In this document: positions 35,137 through 44,704 of the stretch, in pieces
Layout of the letters: each line of letters begins with the position of its first letter
Numbering within the stretch: position 1 is the first letter of the stretch
Origin: UBA4742 sp963773335
GTDB lineage: Bacteria; Actinomycetota; Acidimicrobiia; Acidimicrobiales; Acidimicrobilacustridaceae
DNA: 64,000 bases
Assembly: GCA_963773335.1 (NCBI GenBank)
Contig: CAVZAT010000003.1
Location: forward strand, 186,001 to 250,000
Direction: 5' to 3'
Program-made: the position numbers and the translations under genes
The notes under the pieces: model-generated
Databases searched by the model: none
What the model saw: the letters and a program-made list of their open reading frames with translations, nothing else
Told to the model about the DNA's origin: nothing

Positions 35137-35186
35137 GACGGCTCCTCCATGGTCGGAGTGGACAGTTGGTGCGGTGGACCAGGCGT

Positions 35187-35944
35187 TCAGCGGAACGACT
35201 CGGCGACGGCGTCGACCTGGTCGGGCGGCCCGCTCGGAGGCGATCTCACCGCGCTCGAGGACGATCACGTGGTCGGCCAGGGCCAGGGCATGGTCGACTT
35301 GCTGCTCGATGACCAGCAGGGCAGTGCCCACGGCCAGGATCCGGCGCAGCACGTCGTAGACCTCGTTGGTGACGATGGGGGCCAGGCCCAGCGAGAGCTC
35401 GTCGGCGATGAGCAGCTTGGGTTCGAGCACGAGCACCCGGGCCAGGGTGAGCATGCGCTGCTCGCCACCCGACAACGAGCCGGCCTCCTGCCTGTCGCCG
35501 TTCGCCCAGACGGGGAAAGAGCTCGTAGGCCTTCTCGAGCGCCGCGCCCTGGCCGGTGCGGCCGAACTGGCGCCGGAAGGGCAGCACCAGGTTCTCCTCC
35601 ACCGACAGTGTGGCGAACACCGAGCGACCTTCCGGGGCGTGGGCGATGCCGGCTGCGGCGTAGACGTGGGCCGGCATGCCGGTGACGTCCCGACCGCCGA
35701 CCAGCACCCGACCGGCGCTGGGCACCACCAGACCCGAGGCCACTCGGGCCAGCGTGGTCTTGCCCACGCCGTTGGGCCCGATGAGCGCCACGGCGTGGGC
35801 CGGGGCGATGGTCAGCGAGATGCCGAACAGGGCGCGGAACTGGTTGTAGCCGGCGTAGACGTCGTCCAGCTCGAGCACCGGTGCATCCTGATCGATGGCC
35901 TCCGGGGCGTCGGCGTGGCTGGTGATCTGGGCGGGGTCGCTCAT
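35187..35944 (-). CDS. livF: ABC transporter ATP-binding protein LivF, two frame breaks
   Basis: About 250 residues after joining frames. Walker A is LIGPNGVGKTTLARVASGLV; the LivF-type PEGRSVFATLSVEENL follows; the frame breaks near 35480 and resumes at LSGGEQRMLTLARVLVLEPK (signature) with the Walker B segment LLIADELSLGLAP; a second break near 35230 leads to the natural end RPDQVDAVAESFR. It energises uptake with LivG and the fused permease. ATG overlaps the livG stop (ATGA). Confidence 0.8.
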
Positions 35945-36699
35945 TCCGCCCCCAGGTAGGCCATGCGCACGGCCCGATCGGCCAGCACCTCGCCGGTCTC
36001 GCCCTCGGCGATCAGCCGACCGCAGTCCAGCACGTAGGTCCGTGCCGCCAGCCGCTCGACGAAGGGCACGTCATGCTCGCACAACAGGATGGCCACCTCT
36101 CGCTCGGTTTGCACCTGCTCGAGCACCTGGGCCATGGCCATCGTCTCGTGGCCGTCGAGTCCCGACGACGGCTCGTCGAGGAACAGGAGGCGAGGCTCGC
36201 ACACCAGGGCGCGGGCCAGTTCGACCAGTCGACCCCGACCCAGAGGCAACGACTGGGCGGGCGCGTCGGCCTCGTCGGTCAGCCCGACCAGCTCCAGCAC
36301 TGCATCGGCCCGGGCTCGCTCATCCGAGGTGGGCCGGGACCGACCCAGCAGATCCCGCAACAGGCCGCCCCGCTGGTGCTGGGCCCGGTCGGCCACCAGC
36401 AGGTGCTGGCGCACCGTGAGACCGGCGAACAGCTCGATGCGCTGGAAGGTGCGGGCGATGCCCAGCCGGGCCCGGCGGTGCGGCGACATGCCGCCCAGGT
36501 CCTGGCCGCCGAGGCGGACCTTGCCGCCGTCGGGCTCGATGACGCCGGCCAGACAGTTGAACAGCGTGGTCTTGCCCGCCCCGTTGGGGCCGATCAGCCC
36601 CACCATCTCTCGGGGCGCCACCTCCAGGGACACATCGACCAGGGCGGCGATGCCGCTGAAGCGCTTGGAGATCTCGACGGCCTCGAGCAGGGCGGTCAT
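35941..36699 (-). CDS. livG: ABC transporter ATP-binding protein LivG
   Basis: 252 residues, intact. Walker A GLIGPNGAGKTTLFNCLAGV, LivG-type GIARTFQRIELFAGLTVRQH, a signature region that reads SLPLGRGRLVELARALVCEP (the usual LSGG is altered to LPLG) and Walker B LLFLDEPSSGLDG. C-terminal DRAVRMAYLGAE is typical. Start overlaps the permease stop and stop overlaps the livF start (ATGA at both). Confidence 0.88.
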   Translation of the reverse strand: MTALLEAVEISKRFSGIAALVDVSLEVAPREMVGLIGPNGAGKTTLFNCLAGVIEPDGGKVRLGGQDLGGMSPHRRARLGIARTFQRIELFAGLTVRQHLLVADRAQHQRGGLLRDLLGRSRPTSDERARADAVLELVGLTDEADAPAQSLPLGRGRLVELARALVCEPRLLFLDEPSSGLDGHETMAMAQVLEQVQTEREVAILLCEHDVPFVERLAARTYVLDCGRLIAEGETGEVLADRAVRMAYLGAE

Positions 36700-38756
36700 C
36701 CGGGCACGTCCGCGTGGGCGGGCCGCTCGGGAGGTGGCCCGGCGTCGGGGTTGGTGGCTGCCGGTGAGCGGCGGAAGCGCTCGAAGAAGTCGACGGTCCG
36801 TTGGATGCTGGCCGTGGTCTGCGCCTCGATGATGCCTTCTGGGTGCTTGGCGTAGGTGAAGGCGCCGAAGCCGAACAGGATGAAGGCCACCCCGATGGCC
36901 CAGCTCGGGTTGATCACGCTCCAGTAGCCGTTGAGCCACGTGAACAGCTTGGTCAGCAGCTCGGGGAGGACGAAGAAGGTGATGCCCGAGGTCACCGCCG
37001 CCTGCACCAGGCGCGAGCCGGCGGTGATGACCAGCACCACCCACACCAGGGCGACCACGAAGGTGAAGTTGGCGCGTAGTTGGCCTGGCGGTAGTAGCTG
37101 GCCATCATCCCGCCGCCGAAGCCGGCCACCCCGGCGCCGAGGATGAAGACCACCAGGCGCTGGCGGGTGGCGCTGATGCCCACTGCGGCGGCCGCCGCCT
37201 CACTGCCCCGCACGGCGTCGAGGAACCGCCCGGTGATGCCTTGGCGCACGGCGATCGTGCCCAGACCCAGGATGGTCAACAGCACGCAGGCCAGCAGCAG
37301 GAAGGCTTTGTCGCTGGAGAAGTCGATGGCCGAACATCACCGGCCTCGGCACGGTCAACGGCAGGGTGCCGTTCCCGCCCGACACCCAGGTCAGCGGCAC
37401 CAGGACGCCCTCGAACATGAGGGCGAAGGCCAGCGTGGCCAGCGCCGCGTAGATGCCGGGCAGGCGGATGACGGGCAGGCCCAGCACGGCACCGACGGCG
37501 GCGGCGACCACACCGCCCACCACGATGGCCCCCATCACCGGCAGGTTGTGCTGGCACAGCTGGGCGGTGGCGAAGGCCCCGATAGCCGCGAACGATCCCA
37601 TGCACAGCGAGATCACGCCACCGATCCCGGTGGTGATGACGATGGACAGCAGGATCACCGAGAGGCACACCCCGGCCACCACCAGACCGAGCCAGAACCC
37701 GTTGAGCACCCACAGGCACAGGAAGAGCCCGCCGCACACCACCACGGCCCCGAAGGTGCGGGTGGCCCGCGTCATCCAGGGTGGTCGGACGTCGGCGGCC
37801 AGCGGGGGTGGGGGAGGGTCCACCCCGCTGAGCGGGTCGATGGTCGGTCGACCGCGCCGTACCCGCGGGTCGAGCAGCAGGAGCAGGAACAGCACCACGA
37901 ACGGCAGCGACGGCCGCAGGCCGGTGGACAGCACGCTGTTGGTGGGCAGAAAGCCGGCCAGCTCCTGCTGGAGGATCCCGAGCCCGAGACCGCCCAGCAC
38001 GGCGGCCGGGATGCTGGTCAGGTTCCCCACCACGCAGGCGGCGATGGCGGCCACCAGCAGGGTGAAGAAGTCCGGGGAGTCCAGCTGGGCGAACAGCGGG
38101 GCGATGAGCACCCCGGCCAGGCTGGCCAGGATGCTGGCCAGGATCCACGATGACAGGGCCACCCGCTCGGCGTCGACGCCTTGCAGCTGGAGCAGCCGGG
38201 GGCTCTCCACCACCGCCCGCATGCGCAGCCCCAGCGCCCCGCGCCGGAACAGCACGATCAGGAAGACCACCACCCCGATCGTGCACAGGACGGTGGCGAT
38301 CTGGCTGGCGTCGAGCACGTACTGGCCGGTCCGGGGCCACAGGAAGTCGATGCTGTCGCGCGCCGGCCACAGCGGCGGTGGGTTCTCCAGGTTGCCGTTG
38401 CCGATGATGAGCTGGACGATCTGGGGGATGGCCACCAGCAGTCCCAGCGACGTGATCAACTTGGCCAGCGGTGTGGCGGTGCGTTGATGTCGGTACAGGG
38501 CACGGTCGAGCACCCAGGCCATGGCGACGCCCAGCACCACCACGGCCAGGAAGGCGGCCGGCGCCAGCGGCCAGCTGTGCTCCCGGCGCAGCACATAGAA
38601 CAGGGCGGCCGAAGCGTAGGCCTGGGCCGCGAAGGCCAGGTTGAACACGCCCGATGTCTTGTAGTTGAGGGTGAGCCCCACGGCCAGCAGCGCGAAGACG
38701 CACCCGATGCGGGATGCCACGGATGGCGTACTGCAGGACGTTCGACAGATTGCTCA
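36696..38756 (-). CDS. LivH-LivM fused branched-chain-type permease, frame breaks
   Basis: About 690 residues in one chain. The N-terminal half is LivH-like (GCVFALLAVGLTLNYKTSGV, FNLAFAAQAYASAALFYVLR) and the C-terminal half LivM-like (GIGGVISLCMGSFAAIGAFA, LPVIRLPGIYAALATLAFAL, then FLDAVRGSEAAAAAVGISAT). Such fusions occur in actinobacteria. The frame breaks near 38715, 37335 and 37080. The GTG at 38756 is the best start. It probably imports a small carboxylate or amide rather than a true amino acid, given the catabolic context. Confidence 0.75.
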
Positions 38757-40140
38757 CGGAGGGCGACGGTGCCGGATCAGCCGCGTACTGGGCGCTCAGC
38801 TTGCCCGACTTGTTGACGATGCAGACGAAGGGCTTGCCCACCTTGGAGTAGTTGGTCACGTACTTGCTGTTCTCGATGGTCGAGAGGAACTGGCAGTAGG
38901 TGCCGTCGTTGCCGGTGTGGGCCACCGTCCAGTTCACGCCGTAGAGCAGCCCGTTGGCCTGGTAGCGGGTCATCTTGTTGATGGCGTTGATGAGCGCGTC
39001 CCGGCTGAAGTTGGGCCCAGCCGCCTTGAGGCCGTTGTAGAACAAGTCCGCGTTCAGCCAGCCGTTCATCGAGTTCTCGTTCGGTGAACCGGGCTGCGTC
39101 TTGATCCACTTGAGGTAGTTCTGCAAGCCCGCCGGCTTCTGGGGCAGCTCGAACTGGGTGAAGTCCGTGCGCACCACCGATCCCTGGAACAGGCTGCCGT
39201 AGCTGTTGAGGAACTGCTGGTCGTAGCCGTCAGGCAGGTACTGGATGGCGTTGAGCTGCTGCTTGCGCATCTCCTTGGCCAGGGTGACCACGCCGTTGGT
39301 GTCCATGCAGGTGGCCACCAGGTCGACTCCAGCCGACTTCATCTTGGACACCTGGACCGACAGATCCGCGGTGCCGAAGGCCAGGGACTTGTCCTCGAAC
39401 ACCACCTTGGCCCCGCCGGCGGCCGAGCCGTACTTGTCGAAGCTGTTGGTCACCCCGTTGGCGCAGTCGGCGGACTGGGCCACCGAGTAGGCCAGCAGGC
39501 CGATCTTGGTGGCGTGCTTCTCCTGGGCCAGCCAGGGCAGCACGGGGCTGGGATCGGTGATGCCCAGATAGGAGCCGCTCTGCCCGAACATGTTGAGCCG
39601 CGGGTCCGACTGGGTGCCCTGCCACTCGGCGTTGATGGCCCACCCGAAGGTCGGTACGTTCTGCTTCACCAGCTCGTTGGCCCCGGTGAACAGCAGCACC
39701 GACACCGGCAGCACGGCGAACACGTTGTCCTGGGTCAGGAGCTGGTTCACCTGGGCCTGGTTGTTGGACAGCTGGTCGTCGAGCTTGTAGCCGAGCGCCA
39801 GCTTGCGGCCGTAGATGCCGCCCTGGGCGTTGATCATGTTGAAGTAGGCCTGGACGCCCTTGAACGAATCGCCGTAGGACCCGCCCAGCGGGTTGGTGAC
39901 GGAGGCCACGCCTCCCACCGTGATCTGGGTGGCGGTCACCCCCGGGGCGTTGACGGCCGGGTAGTTGCCCGACGCCGTTCCGGTCGAGCCCGTGGTGGTG
40001 GAGGTGCTGGCCGACTTGGTCCCCGAGCTGTTGCCGCAGGCCGCGGCCAGCAGGGCCAGGGTCGAGATCACGATCAGCGCGGCGGTGCCGGCCATCCGGC
40101 GTCGCCCCGGCGTGTGTACTGCATCGGTCGTGCTGGTCAC
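38757..40140 (-). CDS. ABC transporter substrate-binding lipoprotein (Peripla_BP_6)
   Basis: About 460 residues. The GTG at 40140 (ribosome binding site GGGGGAGG) gives a lipoprotein signal TLALLAAACGNSSG. ITVGGVASVTNPLGGSYGDS and GVQAYFNMINAQGGIYGRKL are the leucine/amide-binding-protein blocks. The C-terminal stop is not visible: the frame runs without a stop into the permease, so the boundary near 38760-38785 is uncertain and a one-base error is likely. First gene of the operon, behind operator site 6. Confidence 0.8.
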
Positions 40141-40177
40141 TCGGACCTCCCCCTTGGAACTCCCCGTTGCCCCAAAA

Positions 40178-40195
40178 CCTGACACGGGCGTCAGC
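40178..40195. promoter_or_regulatory. TGACAC operator, site 6
   Basis: CCTGACACGGGCGTCAGC, 38 bases before the substrate-binding protein start. A minus-strand -10-like TATGCT (40193-40198) overlaps it, so binding would block the transporter operon promoter. Confidence 0.8.
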
Positions 40196-40252
40196 ATAGG
40201 ACGCGCCGCGGTGCTGCGCTCGACCCTAGGTCGGTGCCGGCCTGAGGAGGCT

Positions 40253-40882
40253 TCAGGCGAACAGCGCGGAGGTGATCACCCCGACCAGGGTGTCGAGCAG
40301 CTCGTCACGGGTGGCCACCACCTGCTTGGTGGTGGCGTAGTAGTTGAGGCGCTCGACCATCATCATGAGGGCCAGGCCGGTGACGGTGGGGTCGAGCTTG
40401 GCGCGGCGCGGGGGCCGGATGTTGCGGGCCATGGCCGTGGTCATGACCGCCAGCACCGCCTCGCCGTGCTGGCCGATGGCGTCGCCGAACAGCTCGGTCT
40501 CGGTCCAGCTGCGGATCACCGGACCGCAGCGCTCGTACAGCTCGGCGAAGCGGTCCAGCCAGGCGCGCAGCTGGGCTCGGCCTTCGTCGGTGTCGGCGAT
40601 GACCGGCAGCTCGTCCACCAGCGCGGTCAGATCGGCGGCGACCTGGGCCACAAGCTGGTCGAAGAGGTCCTCCTTGGAGGCGAAATACAGGTAGAAGGTG
40701 CCGTGGCTGGAGTGGGCCGCAGCCACGATGTCGTCCACCCGGGCGGCGTGGAAGCCCTTGCGGGCCAGCACGGTGGAGCCGGCCTGGAGCAGGCGGGTAC
40801 GGGTGCGTTGCCCGCGCGCCCGCAGCACCCGGCCATCGGCCATCCGAGCCGGGGCGGGCGCGAGGTCGTCGGCCGTGCTCAT
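40253..40882 (-). CDS. TetR-family regulator, candidate regulon repressor
   Basis: 209 residues. Helix-turn-helix: RTRTRLLQAGSTVLARKGFH, then VDDIVAAAHSSHGTFYLYFA and SKEDLF. The C-terminal domain (LTALVDELPVIADTDEGRAQ onward) is the ligand-binding part, all helical and Met-rich late (ALMMMVERLNYY). Operator sites 6 and 7 flank it on both sides, and site 7 covers its own promoter region, so autorepression and control of the seven-site regulon is the natural hypothesis. Ligand is probably a pathway acyl-CoA. ATG lies 6 bases after TAGCGT, a leaderless start. Confidence 0.87.
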   Translation of the reverse strand: MSTADDLAPAPARMADGRVLRARGQRTRTRLLQAGSTVLARKGFHAARVDDIVAAAHSSHGTFYLYFASKEDLFDQLVAQVAADLTALVDELPVIADTDEGRAQLRAWLDRFAELYERCGPVIRSWTETELFGDAIGQHGEAVLAVMTTAMARNIRPPRRAKLDPTVTGLALMMMVERLNYYATTKQVVATRDELLDTLVGVITSALFA

Positions 40883-40888
40883 GATCTC

Positions 40889-40894
40889 ACGCTA
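40889..40894 (-). promoter_or_regulatory. -10 hexamer of the TetR regulator
   Basis: TAGCGT on the minus strand, 6 bases before the ATG at 40882. Operator site 7 begins 14 bases upstream. Confidence 0.55.
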
Positions 40895-40908
40895 GTCGGC
40901 ACGCGATT

Positions 40909-40926
40909 GCTGACACGGGCGTCACC
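40909..40926. promoter_or_regulatory. TGACAC operator, site 7
   Basis: GCTGACACGGGCGTCACC in the 58-base gap between the divergent TetR and acyl-CoA synthetase genes, touching the plus-strand -10 hexamer. Confidence 0.8.
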
Positions 40927-40932
40927 TAGAGT
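40927..40932 (+). promoter_or_regulatory. -10 hexamer of the acyl-CoA synthetase operon
   Basis: TAGAGT directly after operator site 7 and 8 bases before ATG 40941 (leaderless, inferred). Confidence 0.55.
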
Positions 40933-40940
40933 GGGCCGCG

Positions 40941-42707
40941 ATGTCGCCGACCGCTCCCGCTCCGGGTCAGGCCCCGATGCCCGCCCCCGACGCCCCCTCG
41001 TTGTTCCGTGGCAACGCCACCGACCCGGACCGGGCCGACCGCCCGGCTGTCCGGTTCGGCGACCGGATCTGGACCCACGCCGAGTTCGCGGCCGAGTCGA
41101 TCCGGTGGGCCAACCTGCTGCTGGGCTTCCGTCCCACCGATCCGGCCTCGGTGGCCGCCGGGCGCCCCACCCACGTCGGTGTCCTGTCGGACAACACCCC
41201 GGACTACCTGTTCGCCTTCGGTGGCGCCGCCTTCGCCGGGGCCACCGTGGTGGGGCTCAACCCGACCCGGGTGGGTGAGCACCTGCTGCGCGACATCGAC
41301 CACACCGACGTCGACGTCATCCTCACCGAGCCCACCCACCTGGACGACCTGGCCGGGCTGGACCTCGGTGATCGGCCGGTGATCGTGTCGCACCGCTTCG
41401 CCGAGGGTCCCGCCGGTGACCGGCGCACCGGCGTGGGCGATGCCGACCTGGAGGCGGCTCTGGCCGGCGTCTCGGCCCACGATCCCCACGTGGCGGTGGC
41501 GCCCACCGACCGCTGGGCCCTCATCTTCACGTCGGGCACGTCGGGGGCGCCCAAGGCGGTGATCTGCACCCAGCGGCGGCTGCTGGTCACGGGCAACCGC
41601 ATGACCACCATGCTCGGCATCGGTCCCGACGACGTGGGGTATGTGGCCATGCCCCTGTTCCACTCGAACGCGGTCATGGTCGGTTGGGCGCCGTCCATCG
41701 TGGCCGGCGCTTCGGTGGGGCTGGCTCGCCGGTTCAGCGTGTCGGGGTGGCTGCCCGACGTCCGCCGCTACGGGGCCACCTGGTTCAACTACACCGGCAA
41801 GCCGCTGTCGTACCTGGTGGCCTCGCCCACCCGACCCGACGACGCCGACAACACGCTGCGCGTGGCCTTCGGCAACGAGGGCGCTCCCCAGGTGCTGGAC
41901 CGCTTCGCGCAGCGCTTCGGGGTGGAGGTGATCGACGCCTTCGGCTCCACCGAAGGCGGCATCGCCGTCGAGCGCGAGGCGGCACCCCGGCCCGGGGCCA
42001 TGGGCCTGGCCGGTCCGTCCATCCGAGTGGTCGACGAGGACGGCGAGGAGTGCCCCCCGGCGCGTTTCGACGAGGGTGGCGCGCTGGTCAACGCGGACGA
42101 GTGCGTGGGCGAAATCGTCAACACCGCCGGCGCCGGACCGTTCGAGGGCTACTACAACAACCCCGAGGCCACCGGTCGCGCCACTCGTCAGGGCTGGTAC
42201 TGGTCGGGCGACCTGGGCTATATGGACGAGGACCGCTACCTGTACTTCGCCGGGCGCACGGCCGAGTGGATCCGGGTGGACGGCGAGAACTTCCCGGCTG
42301 GCCCCATCGCCGACGCCCTCGGACTGCATCCCGACGTGGTGGTGGCCGTGGCCTACGGCGTGCCCGACGTCGAGGCCGGCGACCAGGTGATGGTGGCGAT
42401 GGTGCTGGGTCCGGGGGCCACCTTCGATCCCGAGAGCTTCGCCCGTTGGGTGGACGACGAGACCGGTATCGGTCCCAAGTGGCGACCGAGCTGGGTGCGG
42501 GTCGCCACCGAGCTCCCCACCACCGGCACCAACAAGGTGGTCACCCGCACCCTGGCCCGGCAGAAGTTCCGCCTCGATCAGGTCGGCACCGACCAGCTCT
42601 GGCATCGTGACAAGGGCCAGCCCTACCTTCGGTACGGACCCGACGACGAGCGGGCGCTGCGGGCCCGGTTCGCAGAGTTGGGTCGCGAACGCTTCTGGGA
42701 GCTGTAG
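40941..42707 (+). CDS. Acyl-CoA synthetase, FadD17-like
   Basis: 588 residues of the AMP-forming ligase family. ALIFTSGTSGAPKAVICTQR is the AMP-binding motif, VIDAFGSTEGGIAVERE the central motif, WYWSGDLGYMDEDRYLYFAG and RTAEWIRVDGENFPA the hinge, and TGTNKVVTRTLARQKFRLDQ carries the C-terminal Lys. The N-terminal LLGFRPTDPASVAAGRPTHV recalls FadD17, which sits beside fadE26-fadE27 in mycobacterial steroid clusters. It probably makes the CoA ester of the imported acid. First gene of a three-gene operon. Confidence 0.87.
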   Translation: MSPTAPAPGQAPMPAPDAPSLFRGNATDPDRADRPAVRFGDRIWTHAEFAAESIRWANLLLGFRPTDPASVAAGRPTHVGVLSDNTPDYLFAFGGAAFAGATVVGLNPTRVGEHLLRDIDHTDVDVILTEPTHLDDLAGLDLGDRPVIVSHRFAEGPAGDRRTGVGDADLEAALAGVSAHDPHVAVAPTDRWALIFTSGTSGAPKAVICTQRRLLVTGNRMTTMLGIGPDDVGYVAMPLFHSNAVMVGWAPSIVAGASVGLARRFSVSGWLPDVRRYGATWFNYTGKPLSYLVASPTRPDDADNTLRVAFGNEGAPQVLDRFAQRFGVEVIDAFGSTEGGIAVEREAAPRPGAMGLAGPSIRVVDEDGEECPPARFDEGGALVNADECVGEIVNTAGAGPFEGYYNNPEATGRATRQGWYWSGDLGYMDEDRYLYFAGRTAEWIRVDGENFPAGPIADALGLHPDVVVAVAYGVPDVEAGDQVMVAMVLGPGATFDPESFARWVDDETGIGPKWRPSWVRVATELPTTGTNKVVTRTLARQKFRLDQVGTDQLWHRDKGQPYLRYGPDDERALRARFAELGRERFWEL

Positions 42708-43871
42708 GTGGATCTTTCGTTCAGCGCCGCCGAGCGCGACTTCGCCGACCAGGCCTCGACCTGGCTGGCCAGCAACCTGGCCGAGCTGGGCCGCCCTGCG
42801 TCGTTCGAGTCGCTCGACGACGAGATCACGTGGGGTGTCCGCTGGCAGGCTCGGCTGGCCGAGGGTCGATGGGTGGGGGTCCACTGGCCCGAGGCCTACG
42901 GTGGTCGGTCGGCCACCCCGGTAGAGGTCGCGCTCTACCACATGGCTTACGCCGCCTCCGGCGCACCCCAGCCCGTCAATCGGGTGGGCATCAACCTGGC
43001 CGGACCCACCTTGTTGGCTCATGGCACCGAGGCACAGAAGCAGCGGTGGCTGCCGTCGATCCTCGACGCCAGCCAGCTGTGGTGCCAGCTCTTCAGCGAG
43101 CCAGACGCGGGCAGCGACCTGGCTTCGCTGCGCACCCGGGCCGAGCCGGTCGACGACGACGGGTCGGGGCGGGGCCCGGGTTGGCTGGTGTCGGGTCAGA
43201 AGGTGTGGACCAGCTACGCCCGCCAAGCCCGCTGGGGCATCTGTCTGGTGCGCACCGATCCGGAGGCCCCGAAGCACCGCGGCATCTCGTATCTGGTGGT
43301 GGACATGACCGAGCCGGGCATCACCATCTCGCCCCTGCGTCAGATCACCGGCGAGGCCGAGTTCAACGAGGTGTTCCTCGACGAGGTGTACGTGCCCGCC
43401 GACCAGCTGGTGGGCGACCTGGGCCAGGGCTGGGCGGTGGCCAACACCACGCTGGCCCACGAGCGGGGGACGAACTTCCCGTTCAAGGAACAGGTGGTGC
43501 ACGAGGGCTTCCTCGACCGGCTGTGGCAGGAGGCGGCCGACGCCGGCCGGCTCGGCGAGGTCGAGCTGAGCGACGCCTTGGCCCAGTCGTTCGTCGAGCT
43601 GCGCCTGCTCCGGCTGCACAACTGGCGCACGCTGTCGCGTCTCGGGCGCGGCATCGAACCGGGCCCCGAGTCGAGCTGGGTGAAGCTGGCCTGGACCGAC
43701 ATGACCCAACACCTGTCGGCCACCGCCCTCGACGTGGTGGGTCCCGGCGCACCGTTGTGGGGAGCATGGCCCCGCCAGTGGCTGTGGTCCAAGGCGGCCT
43801 CCATCGCCGGAGGTACCTCCGAGGTGCAGAGGACCATCATCGGTGAACGCATCCTGAACCTGCCGAGATGA
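42708..43871 (+). CDS. Acyl-CoA dehydrogenase
   Basis: 387 residues, full length. LWCQLFSEPDAGSDLASLRT, WLVSGQKVWTSYARQARWGI and the C-terminal SIAGGTSEVQRTIIGERILN are the family motifs. It begins directly at the stop of the synthetase gene (GTG 42708 follows TAG 42705-42707) and overlaps the PIG-L gene by 4 bases. It should catalyse the first oxidation of the CoA ester made by the synthetase. Confidence 0.87.
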   Translation: MDLSFSAAERDFADQASTWLASNLAELGRPASFESLDDEITWGVRWQARLAEGRWVGVHWPEAYGGRSATPVEVALYHMAYAASGAPQPVNRVGINLAGPTLLAHGTEAQKQRWLPSILDASQLWCQLFSEPDAGSDLASLRTRAEPVDDDGSGRGPGWLVSGQKVWTSYARQARWGICLVRTDPEAPKHRGISYLVVDMTEPGITISPLRQITGEAEFNEVFLDEVYVPADQLVGDLGQGWAVANTTLAHERGTNFPFKEQVVHEGFLDRLWQEAADAGRLGEVELSDALAQSFVELRLLRLHNWRTLSRLGRGIEPGPESSWVKLAWTDMTQHLSATALDVVGPGAPLWGAWPRQWLWSKAASIAGGTSEVQRTIIGERILNLPR

Positions 43872-44680
43872 CCAGGGAGAGCATTGCGTCCGGGCCGAGC
43901 GTCATGTCGTCGTTCGGGTGGGTGACCGAGCGCGAGCTCGAGCGGGTGGTCGTCCTGTCGCCCCATCTGGACGACGCCGCCATCTCGTGCGGGGCGTTCC
44001 TGTCGACCCATCCCGGGGTGACGGTGGTGACCGTGTTCTGCGGGGTTCCGCCCACCATCATCGATCCGCCGAACTGGTGGTCGCAGCTCTCGGGGTTCGG
44101 GCCGGGTGACGACGTGGTGGCTGCTCGCCGGGCCGAGGATCGCCGGGCCCTGGCCCGGCTCCGAGCCACGCCGGTGCACCTCGACGGCTTCCCCGAACGT
44201 GACCTGCAGCCCGACCAACCGGTGGCCACCGCCGACGAGGTGGCCGGCGCACTGATGGTCGTCCTGGCCGGGCTCGACCCCACCCTGGTGCTCGTACCCA
44301 TGGGTCTGGCCAATCCCGAGCACGTGTGCGTGCACGACGCCGCCCTGCTGGTGCGTCAGCGCCTGGGTGCCGATCAGGAGGGCGGGTCCGGGCCCGGCTG
44401 GATCGCCTACCAGGACATCGCCTACCACCAGATCCCGGGCCAGCTGGCCTGGCGGGTGGCCAAGCTGTTCAAGGCCGCGCTCTGGCCCACGCCGGTGGCC
44501 ATGCCCACCACGGCCGATCTGGCGGCCAAGCGGGCCGCGGTGGCGGAGTACACCTCCCAGGTGAAGGCCCTGGAGGCCGACTGGATCCTGTGGGGCCGCC
44601 TGGACGCACCCACCCCCGAGCAGTTCTGGCGTCTGGCCCCGCCACCGCCGGGCTGGGAGACACTGATCGAACTGGTCTAA
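43868..44680 (+). CDS. PIG-L/LmbE-family deacetylase-like protein
   Basis: 270 residues. VVLSPHLDDAAISCGAFLST has the HxxDD metal site and VLVPMGLANPEHVCVHDAAL the HxxH-like partner. The family includes MshB and GlcNAc deacetylases. MshB is conceivable, since other mycothiol genes are present, but the sequence diverges after the motifs and the operon is lipid-catabolic, so I keep it unassigned. Start overlaps the dehydrogenase stop (ATGA). Confidence 0.78.
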   Translation: MTRESIASGPSVMSSFGWVTERELERVVVLSPHLDDAAISCGAFLSTHPGVTVVTVFCGVPPTIIDPPNWWSQLSGFGPGDDVVAARRAEDRRALARLRATPVHLDGFPERDLQPDQPVATADEVAGALMVVLAGLDPTLVLVPMGLANPEHVCVHDAALLVRQRLGADQEGGSGPGWIAYQDIAYHQIPGQLAWRVAKLFKAALWPTPVAMPTTADLAAKRAAVAEYTSQVKALEADWILWGRLDAPTPEQFWRLAPPPPGWETLIELV

Positions 44681-44704
44681 CGCGGGCCAGGGGTGGCGAC
44701 CGCC

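Noticed and set aside
34030..35475. A LivF C-terminus fused to the alcohol dehydrogenase in one open frame
   Set aside because: The true LivF end (PDQVDAVAESFR, stop at 35187) is one frame away and the dehydrogenase has its own ribosome binding site and GTG at 35136. The fusion is made by a frame error.
37276..40197. A 973-residue protein spanning the substrate-binding protein and a long Arg/Ala-rich tail
   Set aside because: After about 38715 this frame is out of register with the permease, which continues in another frame. The tail is a shadow.
43868..44680. Assignment of the PIG-L protein as MshB
   Set aside because: Only the metal motifs match and the operon is lipid-catabolic; there is no specific MshB signature that I can see.
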